Numbered from the stretch's first letter, positions 1-9,543 are shown. The stretch is 64,000 nt of DNA from Actinacidiphila guanduensis (GCF_900103985.1 NZ_FNIE01000004.1:310001-374000); one strand, 5' to 3'. Numbers and translations: made by a program. Notes: generated from the letters alone by a model not told the origin.

Positions 1-1
1 G

Positions 2-1390
2 GGCAACACGGTTGCGGGCGAGGCGGCTTCGGCTGTTTCGGCCGTTCCCGGCGGGACCGCGCGCGCCGTTCCGGACGCCACCGGCGACCCTGCCGCGGCC
101 CCAACTCCCGCGACGGGGACCCCCACTCCGCTCGACCTTGCCGCGGCCGTCCTCGCGGCCTCGCGGGCCGGCATTCCGTACGCCCCGCCGGCCGCCCCGC
201 ACCTGTCGTTCTCCCCCACCGGCGCAGCCGCGGCCGCCGCCCGTCTCCGAACGGCCCTCTCCGACCGGGGAGTTGCCCCGGCGCCCGGCTCGGTGTGGCT
301 GTGCGCCCACGGCGCCGCGTCGCCCGACGGACTGCTCGCCCTGCTGGCCGCGCTCGCCTCCGGCGCCACCGCCGTCCTCGCCGGCGGCCCCCTGCCCGGC
401 GCGCTGCCCGAACTGGCCCGGATCGTCGGCACGGGCGAGGTGACCCACCTGTCGGCCACCCCGCTCGTCGCCGAACGGCTGCTCGGCGAGGGCCCCTTGC
501 CGCTCGCGGTCGTCCTCGGCGGTGACGACGGGGCGGGCCCCGCGCTCGTGGACCTGCTGCGCTCGAAGGTCCGGGCCGTCGAGACCCTGCTGCCGGCCGG
601 GCTCGGCGTCCCGCCGGTCTGCGACGGCACCCCGCCGCCCGGGGTGTCCCTGGACGTGGTGGACGACCGCGGCCGGCCCCTCCCGGTCGGCGTCGTGGGC
701 GAGGTACGGGTCCGCGTCGGCACCTCGCTCCGCACCGGCGCCCTTCTCCACGCCGGCACCCCCTTGCGTACCGGCCGCCTCGCCCGTGTCCGCCCGGACG
801 GCCGCCTCGATCCGATGGGGCCGCTCGGTCCGTATCGGACGCGGGAGTTGCTGGCCCTGGACCACTCCGTGCTGGACTGCCGGGTCGCCGAGGCCGCGTC
901 AACGGCGGGCGAGCGGCGGCTGGTCGCCCATGTGCGGACCCTGCCCGGCGCCCAGTGGGACCCCGACGCGATCCGCCGCCGCCTCGCCGAGCGCAGACTG
1001 CCCCGCCCGCTCATCCCGGACGTGCTGGTCCAGGTGGCGCAGTGGCCGCTGAACGCCGCCGGCACCGTGGACGGCGCCCTGCTCCCCGCACCGGATGAGG
1101 CCGCCGAGTCGGTGGACCCGGCAGCCGCCGCACAAGGCGAGCCCTGGGACGAGGAGTTCGGGGCGCTGCTGAGGGGCGCGCTCGCCGAGACGGCCTGGAC
1201 GGGGGACCTCGATCCCGATGTCCCGCTCGCCGACGCCGGGTTGGGCTCGATGGCCACGGTCGGCCTGATGGTGGCGATCGAGCAGCTCTACGACCTCGTG
1301 CTGCCCGACGACTTCCAGATCATCGACATGTTCCGTACCCCGCGCACCCTCTGGCAGGACATCCGCGCCTTCCGCGACGCGGCGTCCTGA
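2..1390 (+). CDS. Degenerate adenylation-like domain fused to an acyl carrier domain (5' end outside window)
   Basis: The reading frame is open from the left edge, so the N-terminus is missing; 462 residues are visible. The first ~370 residues follow the layout of an AMP-binding domain but in eroded form. The phosphate-loop region reads LSFSPTGA instead of a TSGTTG-type motif, and the A10 region reads NAAGTVDG where a catalytic NGK lysine is expected. The C-terminus is a convincing carrier domain with GLGSMAT, the serine being about visible residue 416. This suggests the adenylation part is inactive and the protein serves mainly as a carrier, perhaps loaded by the fatty acyl-AMP ligase at 7196-8968. 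That role is inference. The gene converges on the TetR gene with 39 bp between them. Confidence 0.75.
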   Translation, partial: GNTVAGEAASAVSAVPGGTARAVPDATGDPAAAPTPATGTPTPLDLAAAVLAASRAGIPYAPPAAPHLSFSPTGAAAAAARLRTALSDRGVAPAPGSVWLCAHGAASPDGLLALLAALASGATAVLAGGPLPGALPELARIVGTGEVTHLSATPLVAERLLGEGPLPLAVVLGGDDGAGPALVDLLRSKVRAVETLLPAGLGVPPVCDGTPPPGVSLDVVDDRGRPLPVGVVGEVRVRVGTSLRTGALLHAGTPLRTGRLARVRPDGRLDPMGPLGPYRTRELLALDHSVLDCRVAEAASTAGERRLVAHVRTLPGAQWDPDAIRRRLAERRLPRPLIPDVLVQVAQWPLNAAGTVDGALLPAPDEAAESVDPAAAAQGEPWDEEFGALLRGALAETAWTGDLDPDVPLADAGLGSMATVGLMVAIEQLYDLVLPDDFQIIDMFRTPRTLWQDIRAFRDAAS

Positions 1391-1393
1391 CCT

Positions 1394-1428
1394 CGGGGCC
1401 GCGCGAACCGCCGTCCCCCCAGGCCCCG
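1394..1428. terminator. Inverted repeat between convergent genes
   Basis: Seven-base arms CGGGGCC and GGCCCCG flank a 21-base loop and fill the 39-bp space between the stop codons of two convergent genes. There is no T-tract, as is common for actinobacterial terminators. It is probably bidirectional. Confidence 0.5.
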
Positions 1429-1429
1429 T

Positions 1430-2098
1430 TCACCTCGCGGGCGCCTCGGGGGGCGGCGGCAGCGGCCCCGTCAGGTAGTGCTGGATCGCAGGTGCCACGC
1501 ACGCGGTGAGGTGCTCGATGCCCGCCTCGGTGAGCGGCGGGAGCGCGAGGATGTGCCGGCCCATCGCCAGGCCCACCAGGTGGGTGGCGGCCAGGGTGAT
1601 CCGCAGGCCCGGCTGGTCGCGGCCCGAGGCGGCCACCAGGGGACCGAGGATGGTGCGGGTCAGCACCTGCTTGAGGATGTCGGCGGCCTCCGGGTCGGAC
1701 ATCCCGGTGCGGACCATGGCGGCCAGCGGGTGCCCGGTGGCGGGCTCCTGCCACATCGTCAGGTACAGCCGCACGATGCGCCGGCCGACGTCGTCCGCGG
1801 AGTCCGCGGCACCGGACACCAACTCGGGGAGCTGAGCCGTCAGTTCCTCCGGCAGCTGCACGGTGGCCGCGAACAGGTCGCGCTTGGTGCCGAAGAAGTG
1901 GTGCACCAGCGCCGGGTTGACGTCGGCGGCCGCGGCGACGGCGCGGATCGTCGTCGCGCCGTAGGTGCGGGTGGCGAACAGCTCCCGCGCGGCCTCCAGG
2001 ATGCGGGCGCGGGTCGCGGTGTCGCCCGAGCGGCTTCCCGCGGGCCGTCCGGGGCCGCGCCTGGAGCCGCTCCGAGCTGCGGGTTCTGTGCCTGTCAC
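1430..2098 (-). CDS. TetR family transcriptional regulator
   Basis: The 222-residue protein has an N-terminal TetR DNA-binding domain at about residues 25-75. It shows the typical run ARILEAARELFA, then TTIRAVAAAADVNPALVHHFF with the recognition helix, then KRDLFAA. The C-terminal helical region would be the ligand-binding and dimerisation part. It is divergent from a three-gene ABC exporter operon starting at 2271. The 172-bp gap contains a perfect 10-bp palindrome, so the likely role is repression of the exporter and of itself, relieved by the exported compound. The ligand cannot be read from sequence. Confidence 0.9.
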   Translation of the reverse strand: MTGTEPAARSGSRRGPGRPAGSRSGDTATRARILEAARELFATRTYGATTIRAVAAAADVNPALVHHFFGTKRDLFAATVQLPEELTAQLPELVSGAADSADDVGRRIVRLYLTMWQEPATGHPLAAMVRTGMSDPEAADILKQVLTRTILGPLVAASGRDQPGLRITLAATHLVGLAMGRHILALPPLTEAGIEHLTACVAPAIQHYLTGPLPPPPEAPAR

Positions 2099-2119
2099 AT
2101 GGTCAGCCTAGCGATAATA

Positions 2120-2129
2120 AACACGTGTT
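2120..2129. promoter_or_regulatory. Perfect palindrome in the TetR/exporter divergent promoter
   Basis: AACACGTGTT is a perfect 10-bp palindrome in the 172-bp space between the divergent TetR (start 2098) and permease (start 2271) genes. It sits in a local AT-rich patch that also contains GATAAT (2113-2118), which could be a -10 element. It is a natural candidate for the TetR operator. The same ACACGTG core recurs at 29637-29643 in the main biosynthetic divergent promoter. Confidence 0.45.
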
Positions 2130-2270
2130 GCATTTCTGGTCCGCGAACCCCTACGGTAAGCGCGGTCGGTCCCGTCCCCCCGCGTGTCCACGGGCGGCAC
2201 CCGGGCGGGCATCCTTCGCGGCCACGGGCTCGACGCCGCCCCGGCCGCCGTACGAACGGCTGGTGACGCC

Positions 2271-3335
2271 ATGTGGGCGATGATCCTCAAGGAATTCCTG
2301 GAGTTGCGGCGGGACCGGCGCACGATGGCGATGATCATCGCGCTGCCGCTGCTGCTCCTGGTGATCTTCGGCTATGCCGCGAACTTCCGGGTGGACGACC
2401 TCAAGACGCGGGTGGTCGGCCCGCAGGCCGCACAGGTGGCGCAGCAGCTCGAGCCGCCCTTTGACGTCACGTCCGTGCGGCCCGCCGAGGGGCGCGCGGA
2501 CGGTGAGAAGGCGCTGCGGTCGGAGAAGGCGGCCGTCGTGGTCGTCACCTCGGCCCGTCCCGGCCCGCCCACCGCGCTGATCGACGGCTCGCAGCTGTTC
2601 TCCGCGCAGTCCGCCTCGGCCGCCGCGGCCGCGAGCAACGGCGCCCTCAGGCCCCAGGTGCTCTTCAACCCGCACCTGAAGACCTCGTGGGTGATGGTGC
2701 CCGGCCTGGTCGGCATGATCATGGCCTTCATCGGCACGATCGTCACCGCGATCGGCCTGGTGCGCGAGCGGCAGGCCGGCACACTGGAGCAGCTGGCGGT
2801 GATGCCCTTCCGGCCCTCGGATGTGATCGCGGGCAAGATCGCGCCCTACTTCGTGCTGGCCGCCGTCGACATGGTGCTGGTCACGGTGATCGGCTGCCTG
2901 CTGTTCGGCGTGCCGTTCAGCGGCAACGTCGCGGTCTTCGCGCTGGGTGCCGCGCTCTTCCTCTTCGTCGTCCTGGGCCTGGGCGTGCTGATCTCCACGC
3001 TGTCGCAGAACCAGGGGCAGGCGATGCAGATGGCGCTGATGACGGTGATGCCGCAGATCCTGCTCTCCGGCATGATCTTCCCGCTGACCGCGATGGCGGC
3101 CGGGGTGCGCTGGATCGGCTACGTCCTGCCGCTGACGTACTTCAACATGATCTCCAACGGGGTCATGCTGCGGAACGCGCCCATCTCCTCGCTCGCCCTG
3201 CCGCTGGGGGTGCTGGCCTTCATGGCGGTGCTGGTCTTCTCCGGCGCGGTGCTGCGCTTCCGCCGGGACCTGGCGCCCAGCGCGCCCAGGGCCGTGCCCG
3301 CCAAGGCCCCGGCGCTGGCGGGAGAGGCCCGATGA
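2271..3335 (+). CDS. ABC-2 type transporter permease
   Basis: The predicted protein has 354 residues. One membrane segment lies near the N-terminus (LPLLLLVIFGYAAN). A large extracellular loop of about 150 residues follows, then a C-terminal block of about five membrane segments. This is the topology of ABC-2 export permeases. The ATG at 2271 was chosen because the homologous region (MWAMILKEFLELRRDRR) begins there; the upstream in-frame extension looks like shadow sequence. The stop overlaps the ATG of the first ATPase (ATGA). Within this cluster the system most likely exports the pyrrole-polyketide or protects the producer from it. Confidence 0.88.
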   Translation: MWAMILKEFLELRRDRRTMAMIIALPLLLLVIFGYAANFRVDDLKTRVVGPQAAQVAQQLEPPFDVTSVRPAEGRADGEKALRSEKAAVVVVTSARPGPPTALIDGSQLFSAQSASAAAAASNGALRPQVLFNPHLKTSWVMVPGLVGMIMAFIGTIVTAIGLVRERQAGTLEQLAVMPFRPSDVIAGKIAPYFVLAAVDMVLVTVIGCLLFGVPFSGNVAVFALGAALFLFVVLGLGVLISTLSQNQGQAMQMALMTVMPQILLSGMIFPLTAMAAGVRWIGYVLPLTYFNMISNGVMLRNAPISSLALPLGVLAFMAVLVFSGAVLRFRRDLAPSAPRAVPAKAPALAGEAR

Positions 3336-4222
3336 GCCGCACCGTCCCCGGCGAGCGCGGCGAGGAGGCGAGCCCGGCGCGGCAGGCCCCGCCGGAGGGC
3401 TGGGGCGTCTTCGGCGCCACGGTGGTGCTGGACCGCACCACCGCGCTGGACGATGTCACGCTGGCCACCCCGCGTGGCGAGGTGACCGCCGTGGTCGGCG
3501 GCGACGGGGCCGGCAAGACGACGCTGCTGCGCACCCTGGTCGGCCGGGTGCGGGTCAGCGCGGGCCGGGTGTCCGCCCCGCCGCCGGTGCGCTGCGGCTT
3601 CATGCCCACCGGCGCGTCCGGGGTGTGGCTGGACCTGTCGGTGGCCGAGAACCTCGACTTCGTCGCGGCCGCCCACCGGATCGGCGGCCGGGCGCTGGCC
3701 GACCGACGGGCCGAACTCCTCGCGGCCGCCGGCCTCGCCGGCGCCGTGGACCGCCTGGCGCAGGACCTCTCCGGCGGCATGCGGCAAAAGCTCGCCTTCT
3801 GCCTGGCGATCCTGCACCGCCCCGACCTGCTGGTGCTCGACGAGCCCAGCACCGGCGTCGACCCGGTCAGCCGGGTCGACCTGTGGCGGCTGATCTCGCG
3901 GGCCGCCGCCGAGGACACCGCCGTCGTCATGGCCACCACCTACCTGGACGAGGCCGAACGCGCCACCACCTGCCTCGTCCTGGACCACGGCGCCACCCTC
4001 GCGTCCGGCGCGCCCGCCGCGATCCTGGCCGGCACCCCGGGCACGCTGACCACCGGCCGCGCCCCCGCGGGCCCCGCCGAGCTGTCCTGGCGGCGCGGCT
4101 ACGAGACACGCTCCTGGCACCCCGGACCGCCCCGCGACGGCGAGGAGCCGATCAGCGCCGACATGGAGGACAGCGTGATCGCCTACACCCTGGCCGCACA
4201 GCACTCCGGGGACGCGTCGTGA
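3332..4222 (+). CDS. ABC transporter ATP-binding protein (first of a pair)
   Basis: The protein has 296 residues. Walker A is GGDGAGKTT, the signature is LSGGM and Walker B is LLVLDEPSTGVDP, followed by an intact switch region. It belongs to the drug-export (DrrA/CcmA-like) ABC ATPases. The start codon overlaps the permease stop and its own stop overlaps the GTG of the second ATPase, so the three are translationally coupled. Because this subunit keeps all canonical motifs while its partner has lost the LSGGQ signature, it probably supplies the signature half of the functional site in a heterodimer. That last point is inference. Confidence 0.9.
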   Translation: MSRTVPGERGEEASPARQAPPEGWGVFGATVVLDRTTALDDVTLATPRGEVTAVVGGDGAGKTTLLRTLVGRVRVSAGRVSAPPPVRCGFMPTGASGVWLDLSVAENLDFVAAAHRIGGRALADRRAELLAAAGLAGAVDRLAQDLSGGMRQKLAFCLAILHRPDLLVLDEPSTGVDPVSRVDLWRLISRAAAEDTAVVMATTYLDEAERATTCLVLDHGATLASGAPAAILAGTPGTLTTGRAPAGPAELSWRRGYETRSWHPGPPRDGEEPISADMEDSVIAYTLAAQHSGDAS

Positions 4223-5103
4223 GCGCCGGGTCCGGCCCGCGGCCCCTGGCCGAGGCCGCGTCCGTGAGCAAGCGCTACGGCTCCTTCGCCGCGGTGGACG
4301 AGGTGAGCATGCAGGTGCGGCCCGGCGAGATCGTCGGCCTGCTCGGCGCGAACGGGGCCGGCAAGACCACCCTGATCAAGCTGCTGCTGGGCCTCGCGGT
4401 GCCCACCTCCGGCACGGCCACGCTCTTCGGGCAGGCCCCCGACCGCGCCACCCGCAGGCGCCTGGGCTACGTACCGCAGGGGCTCGGGCTCTGGGAGGCG
4501 CTGACCGTCGCGCAGAACCTGCACTTCGCCAACGCGGCCTTCGGCGCCGCCGACTCGCACCTGACCCCGGCTCTGGAGGCCGTCCGCGACCGGCCGGTCT
4601 CCGCGATCGGCCTCGGCCTGCAGCGCCAACTGGCCTTCACCATCGCGCTGGCGCACACCCCCGAACTGCTGGTGCTCGACGAGCCGACCTCCGGGGTGGA
4701 TCCGCTCTCCCGGGCCCGGCTGTGGGACGCCGTGCACGCCGAGGCCGACCGCGGCGCCGGCATCCTCGTCACCACCCACTACATGCAGGAGGCCCAGCAG
4801 TGCGACCGGCTGGTGCTGATGTCGCGCGGCAGGGCGGTGGCGGAGGGCACCGAGAAGGACATCATCGGCACCACGACCGCCTGCGAGGTCGACACCGACC
4901 AGTGGTCCACCGCCTTCGACGCCCTCGACCGGGCCGAGCTGCCGGTCACGCTCGCCGGCCGCCAGGTCCGCCTGGCCGACACCCCGCCGGAGACGGTCCG
5001 CACGGCGCTGACCGCGGCGGGCATCAGCGCGCAGGTGCACGAGGTGCCGGCCACCTTGGAGGAGAAGATGACGGTCATCGACCGTGCCACAGCGCACTCC
5101 TGA
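4219..5103 (+). CDS. ABC transporter ATP-binding protein with degenerate signature motif
   Basis: The 294-residue protein starts at a GTG overlapping the preceding stop. Walker A (GANGAGKTT) and Walker B (LLVLDEPTSGVDP) are intact, but the place where LSGGQ should stand reads IGLGLQRQ. A C-terminal extension of about 80 residues after the nucleotide-binding core resembles those of DrrA-like exporters. It ends the exporter operon and is followed by a hairpin. With the first ATPase it probably makes an asymmetric heterodimer that drives the single permease type, which would itself act as a homodimer. Confidence 0.88.
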   Translation: MSAGSGPRPLAEAASVSKRYGSFAAVDEVSMQVRPGEIVGLLGANGAGKTTLIKLLLGLAVPTSGTATLFGQAPDRATRRRLGYVPQGLGLWEALTVAQNLHFANAAFGAADSHLTPALEAVRDRPVSAIGLGLQRQLAFTIALAHTPELLVLDEPTSGVDPLSRARLWDAVHAEADRGAGILVTTHYMQEAQQCDRLVLMSRGRAVAEGTEKDIIGTTTACEVDTDQWSTAFDALDRAELPVTLAGRQVRLADTPPETVRTALTAAGISAQVHEVPATLEEKMTVIDRATAHS

Positions 5104-5220
5104 CGGCGCATCAACAACCGGCCCTGGGAACATCCTGCCGGTCGCGTGGAAGCCGCTCCGGTCCCTGGCTCCCGAGCCCGACAAATGAGGACCGGACCAT
5201 TGGCGCCGTCACCGTGGCTA

Positions 5221-5237
5221 CCTGACGTACCGTCAGG
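5221..5237. terminator. Short hairpin overlapping the stop of the epsilon-subunit gene
   Basis: CCTGACG and CGTCAGG form a perfect 7-bp stem around a 3-base loop. The structure lies between the convergent exporter operon and the biosynthetic operon and overlaps the last codons of the epsilon subunit. It is a likely bidirectional terminator. Confidence 0.5.
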
Positions 5238-5448
5238 CTGTCCAGCCGCTCCTGCGCCAGGCGTCGGCGCCCGGGACCGGCGTCGCCGTCATCACGAAGG
5301 GGCGCCCGGCCGGGCCGCGGCCGGGCCGCCGCTCCCCCGCCGCGGCGAGGCCGGCGGCCGCGGTGAGCCGGGCCCAGACCACCACGAGCGCGGCCAGCTC
5401 CTCCACGCCCGGCTCGCCGCGCACCACGCGCATCTCCGGGCCGCTCAC
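5233..5448 (-). CDS. Acyl-CoA carboxylase epsilon subunit
   Basis: This small protein of 71 residues starts at a GTG overlapping the stop of the beta subunit (GTGA). The N-terminal stretch ([18 protein letters not shown]) and a Trp-containing tail match the short epsilon subunits that stabilise actinobacterial acyl-CoA carboxylases. It is the last gene of the leftward biosynthetic operon. It supports a dedicated carboxylase for extender-unit supply. The biotinylated alpha subunit is not in the window and is presumably shared with primary metabolism. Confidence 0.8.
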   Translation of the reverse strand: MSGPEMRVVRGEPGVEELAALVVVWARLTAAAGLAAAGERRPGRGPAGRPFVMTATPVPGADAWRRSGWTA

Positions 5449-7106
5449 AGCGGGATGTTCCCGTGCTTGCGGGGCAGCCGGGTGACCCGCTTGTCGGCCA
5501 GCGCCCGCAGCGCCAGGGCCACTTCGCGGCGCGTCTCGCGCGGCATGACCACCACGTCCACGTATCCCCGCTCGGCCGCCCGGTAGGGGTTGCACAGCGC
5601 CTCCTCGTACTCCGCGCGCAGCCGTTCGCGGGTCGCCTCGGGGTCGGCGGCCTGCTCGACGGCCTTGCGGTGCAGGACCGTGACGGCGCTCTGCCCGCCC
5701 ATGACGGCGATCTCCGCGGTGGGCCAGGCGAGGTTGACGTCGATGCCCAGGTGCTTGGAGCCCATCACGCCGTAGCCGCCGCCGTACGCCTTGCGGGTGA
5801 CGACGGTGACGGTGGGGACGGTGGCCTCGGCGTAGGCGTAGATCAGCTTGGCGCCGCGGCGGATGATGCCGCCGCGTTCCTGGTCCAGGCCGGGCAGGAA
5901 GCCGGGGACGTCCACGAACGAGAGCACGGGCACGTGGAAGGCGTCGCAGGTGCGGATGAAGCGGGCGGCCTTCTCGCTGGCGTCGATGTCGAGGGCGCCG
6001 GCCATCACCTGCGGCTGGTTGGCGACGACGCCCACGCTGCGGCCCTCGACGCGGCCGAAGCCGCAGATCATGTTGCGGGCGAACAGCGGCTGCACCTCCA
6101 GCAGTTCGCCGTCGTCGAGGACGGCGGCGAGCACCTTGTGCATGTCGTAGGGCCGGTTCTGCTCGTCGGGCACCAGGGTGTCGAGCGCGAGGTCGGCCTC
6201 GCGGAAGGTGTCCAGGTCCACCGGCTCGGCGGGCTCGTAGACCGGGGCCTCGGCCATGTTGTTGCTCGGCAGGTGGCCCAGCAGCAGCCGGACGTACTCG
6301 AAGGCGTCCTTCTCGTCGCGGGCCAGGTGGTGGGCGTTGCCGGAGACGGTGCTGTGCACGCCGGCGCCGCCCAGCTCCTCGCGGTCGATCCGGTGGCCGG
6401 TGACGGCGTGCAGCACCTCGGGCCCGGTGACGAACATGTGCGAGATGCCGTCGACCATGACGACGAAGTCGGTGATGGCCGGGGCGTAGACGGCGCCTCC
6501 CGCGCAGGGCCCTGTCATCAGCGAGATCTGCGGGATCACCCCGGAGCCCTGCACGTGGCGCTTGACCAGTTCGGCGTAGTAGGCGAGCGAGACCACGCCC
6601 TCCTGGATCCGGGCGCCGCCGGAGTCGTTGATGCCGATGATGGGGCAGCCGGTCCGCAGCGCGAGGTCCATCACCTTGAGGATCTTCTCGCCGTAGACCT
6701 CGCCGAGGGCGCCGCCGAAGACGGTGAAGTCCTGGGCGAACAGGCACACCCGGCGGCCGTCGACGGTGGCGTGGCCGGTGACGACGCCGTCGCCGAGCGG
6801 GCGGTGCCGCTCCATGCCGAAGTCGTGGCTGCGGTGGCGGGCCATCGCGTCCAGCTCCACGAAGCTGCCGGGGTCCACCAGCGCCTCGATGCGCTCGCGG
6901 GCGGTGAGCTTGCCCTTCTCGTGCTGCTTGCGCACGCCGGGGGTGTCCTGCGCGGCGGCGCGCAACTCCTCGCGGCGGCGCTCGAGTTCGGCCAGGCGGG
7001 CGGCGGTGCCGGCGGAAGCGGCGGGCTCTCCGCCCGGTGCGTCCCGGGCGGGCTGTGCGGCGTCCGCGGCCGGGGCCGCTTGGGGTGCTGCTGGGGTGAC
7101 CGACAC
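5445..7106 (-). CDS. Acyl-CoA carboxylase carboxyltransferase (beta) subunit
   Basis: The 553-residue protein is of the PccB/AccB type, with N-terminal and C-terminal crotonase-like carboxyltransferase halves. Oxyanion-hole glycines are visible ([13 protein letters not shown] and [17 protein letters not shown] segments). The GTG start at 7106 has a good GGGAGG ribosome site 9 nt upstream. The enzyme transfers carboxyl from biotin to an acyl-CoA to make a substituted malonyl-CoA. Its place in the PKS operon, next to a fatty acyl-AMP ligase, suggests an extender unit with a longer alkyl chain, as with the medium-chain carboxylase of stambomycin biosynthesis. Propionyl-CoA is the simpler alternative. 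Confidence 0.88.
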   Translation of the reverse strand: MSVTPAAPQAAPAADAAQPARDAPGGEPAASAGTAARLAELERRREELRAAAQDTPGVRKQHEKGKLTARERIEALVDPGSFVELDAMARHRSHDFGMERHRPLGDGVVTGHATVDGRRVCLFAQDFTVFGGALGEVYGEKILKVMDLALRTGCPIIGINDSGGARIQEGVVSLAYYAELVKRHVQGSGVIPQISLMTGPCAGGAVYAPAITDFVVMVDGISHMFVTGPEVLHAVTGHRIDREELGGAGVHSTVSGNAHHLARDEKDAFEYVRLLLGHLPSNNMAEAPVYEPAEPVDLDTFREADLALDTLVPDEQNRPYDMHKVLAAVLDDGELLEVQPLFARNMICGFGRVEGRSVGVVANQPQVMAGALDIDASEKAARFIRTCDAFHVPVLSFVDVPGFLPGLDQERGGIIRRGAKLIYAYAEATVPTVTVVTRKAYGGGYGVMGSKHLGIDVNLAWPTAEIAVMGGQSAVTVLHRKAVEQAADPEATRERLRAEYEEALCNPYRAAERGYVDVVVMPRETRREVALALRALADKRVTRLPRKHGNIPL

Positions 7107-7195
7107 GGGGCTGGTACCTCCCTGGGTACGCGGACGGCAGGGGACGGCGGGGACAGGGCTCGCAGGGGTGGCCGCGGCGGGGATGGGGGCGGTGG

Positions 7196-8968
7196 TCAGA
7201 CCCCCGGTTCCCGCGGGCCGACGGCCGCCGCGGCGAGGGTGCCGTCCTCGTACAGGCCCCGGGCGGCGCGGCGCTGGACCTTGCCGCTGGTGGTCTTGGG
7301 CAGGCTGCCGCGCCGCACCAGCAGCACGTCGTCGGCCTCCAGGCGGTGGTTGTCCCACACCGCGTCCTGCACCAGGCGGCGCAGCCGGGCGGGGCCCACC
7401 GCGCGGGTGGTGCGCCCGTCGGCCTCGACCACGACGACCAGGCGCTCGGCGGTGCCGTCCTCCACGGAGAAGGCGGCGGCGCAGTTGGGGTGCAGGCCCG
7501 GCGCGCAGGTCTCGGCGGACAGCTCGATGTCCTGCGGGTAGTAGTTGCGCCCGGTGCGCACGATGACGTCCTTCAGCCGGCCGTTGACGAACAGCTCGCC
7601 GCCGTGCAGGAAGCCGAGGTCGCCGGTGCGCAGGTAGGTGCGGCCGTCGTCGGCGCCGGCCGGGCGGGCGCGGAAGACCTCCTCGCTCAGCTCGGGCCGG
7701 CCGCGGTAGCCGCCGGCCACGCACGGCCCGCTCACCCAGATCTCGCCGACCCGGTCCTCGCCGAGCACGGTGAGGTCTTCCGGGTCCACGATCCGCACCA
7801 GGGTGTCGCCCACCGCCGTGCCGCAGCCGACCAGCGGGGTCGCGCCGGGCGCCTCGGCGGGCACGGGGACGACGAGGCCGTCGCGGCGGGCGTCGTCGGA
7901 CAGCCACAGCACGGTGGGCGGCTTGTCGCCGCGGTCGCCGGTGGCCTTCAGGGTGTTCTCGGCCAGGCCGAAGCCGGGGCACATCGCGCGCGGGTCGAAG
8001 CCGTAGGGGGCGAAGGCGGCGGTGAACGCCTCGATGGTGCGCCAGCGCACGGGTTCGGCCCTGTTGGCGGCCACCCGCCAGGAGGACAGGTCCACCCAGT
8101 CGGGCACGGCGCCGGCGCGCGCGGCCTTCACGCACAGCTCGTAGGCGAAGCTGGGCGCGGCCGCGTGGGTGCCGCGGAACCGGGTGAGCGCCTCCAGCCA
8201 GCGGGCGGGGCGGCGGATGAAGGCGTCGGGCGCCATCAGGTAGGCGGGCACGCCGGCCAGCAGCGGCAGCACCACGCCGAAGAGCATGCCCATGTCGTGG
8301 AAGAGCGGCAGCCAGGAGACGGTCACGCCGCCCGGGCGGCAGGGCCACAGCTCCTCGGTCTCCTGCGCGTTGTGCAGGAAGTTGGCGTGGGAGACGACCA
8401 CGCCCTTGGGGTCGCCGGTGGAGCCGGAGGTGTACTGCAGCAGCGCGGGTGCCGAGGGCTCCGGCGGGGGCGGCAGCATCGCGGTGTCGATGCCGGAGGC
8501 GACCGGCAGGGTGTCGGTGGCGACCAGGTCGAGCCCGGCGAGTTCTGGGCCGTCGCCGAACCGGGCCAGCAGGTCGGCGCGCACGGCGGCGGTGGTCAGG
8601 ACGGCCCGGGTGCCGGCGTCCTCGGCGATCCGCCGCATCCGGGCGAGCGAGCGGGCCCGGGTGGGCACCTGCATGGGCGCGGCCACCACCCCGGCGCGCA
8701 TGCAGCCGAGCAGGGTCCGGACGAACTCCAGCCCCGAGGGGTAGAGCAGCACCGCGGGGCGTCCGGCGAGCCCGAAGGCGACGAAGGCGGCCGCGCGCGA
8801 GGCGGCGGCGTCGGCCAGCCCGCCGTAGGTGAGCGGCGCTTCGGGGTGCTCGCCGTCGCGCAGGAAGACGTAGGCGGTCCGGTCGGGCTGCTTCTCACCG
8901 CGGGCGGAGAGGGCGTCGACCAGGGTGCAGACCCCCTCGGCGACGCGCTCGGTGGTCTCGGTGCTCAT
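7196..8968 (-). CDS. Fatty acyl-AMP ligase (FAAL-like)
   Basis: The protein has 590 residues with all core adenylation motifs: [11 protein letters not shown], a DLG motif in [10 protein letters not shown], and the C-terminal catalytic lysine in [12 protein letters not shown]. The N-terminal style ([25 protein letters not shown]) is characteristic of FAALs, which make acyl-adenylates and pass the acyl group to a carrier protein rather than to CoA. The FAAL-specific insertion was not verified by alignment. Start ATG overlaps the flavin reductase stop. It could activate the fatty acid that becomes the alkyl side chain, with the ACP encoded at 2-1390 as a possible acceptor. Confidence 0.88.
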   Translation of the reverse strand: MSTETTERVAEGVCTLVDALSARGEKQPDRTAYVFLRDGEHPEAPLTYGGLADAAASRAAAFVAFGLAGRPAVLLYPSGLEFVRTLLGCMRAGVVAAPMQVPTRARSLARMRRIAEDAGTRAVLTTAAVRADLLARFGDGPELAGLDLVATDTLPVASGIDTAMLPPPPEPSAPALLQYTSGSTGDPKGVVVSHANFLHNAQETEELWPCRPGGVTVSWLPLFHDMGMLFGVVLPLLAGVPAYLMAPDAFIRRPARWLEALTRFRGTHAAAPSFAYELCVKAARAGAVPDWVDLSSWRVAANRAEPVRWRTIEAFTAAFAPYGFDPRAMCPGFGLAENTLKATGDRGDKPPTVLWLSDDARRDGLVVPVPAEAPGATPLVGCGTAVGDTLVRIVDPEDLTVLGEDRVGEIWVSGPCVAGGYRGRPELSEEVFRARPAGADDGRTYLRTGDLGFLHGGELFVNGRLKDVIVRTGRNYYPQDIELSAETCAPGLHPNCAAAFSVEDGTAERLVVVVEADGRTTRAVGPARLRRLVQDAVWDNHRLEADDVLLVRRGSLPKTTSGKVQRRAARGLYEDGTLAAAAVGPREPGV

Positions 8969-9543
8969 CGTTCGCACTCCTTGTCGAGCCGGGCGAGCCG
9001 CCCGCGGTAGAAGGTCAGGGGGCCCCGGCGGCCGGCCGCGTCGTCGTCGAGGACGCCGAGCGCGGTGACGGCGCCGACGACGATCCGGTGGTCGCCGCCG
9101 GCGTACTCTTCGGCGAGCCTGCACTCCAGGTAGCCGACGCTGCCGCGCAGGATGGGCGCGCCGGTGGCGCCGGTCAGGCAGTCCAGGCCGTCGAAGGCCG
9201 GCAGTCCCTCGGCGGCGAAGTCCATGGCCACGCCGCCCTGTCCGGCGGCCAGGATGCTCACCGCGAACCGGCCGCCGGCCCGGATCGCGGTCAGCAGCCG
9301 CGAGTCGTGCCGCAGGCAGAACAGCACCCAGGGCGGGTCGAGGGAGACGGAGGTGAAGGAGTTGACGGTGGCGCCGATCCACCGGCCCTCGGCGAGCGCG
9401 GTGACCACGGTGACGCCGGTGGCGAAGTGGCCGCACACCCGGCGCATGGCGGCCGGGTCGGGGACGAGGGCCTCGCCGGGGAAGGCCGCGCCGTCCCGGG
9501 TGCCGTCGAGGGTCCCGGCGGGGGCGCCCTGCTCACTCGTCAT
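8965..9543 (-). CDS. Flavin reductase (HpaC-like)
   Basis: The 192-residue protein has the flavin reductase fold signature: HFATGVTVVTA, then NSFTSVSLDPPWVLFCL and FAVSILAAGQ. Such reductases use NAD(P)H to supply free FADH2. It sits immediately downstream of two flavin-halogenase homologues, overlapping the first by 11 nt, and the cluster contains a third at 27716. It is therefore the likely electron donor for all three. Confidence 0.9.
   Translation of the reverse strand: MTSEQGAPAGTLDGTRDGAAFPGEALVPDPAAMRRVCGHFATGVTVVTALAEGRWIGATVNSFTSVSLDPPWVLFCLRHDSRLLTAIRAGGRFAVSILAAGQGGVAMDFAAEGLPAFDGLDCLTGATGAPILRGSVGYLECRLAEEYAGGDHRIVVGAVTALGVLDDDAAGRRGPLTFYRGRLARLDKECER

Noticed and set aside
12..443. 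143-residue Arg/Pro-rich open frame at the left edge
   Set aside because: Out-of-frame reading of the adenylation-ACP gene.
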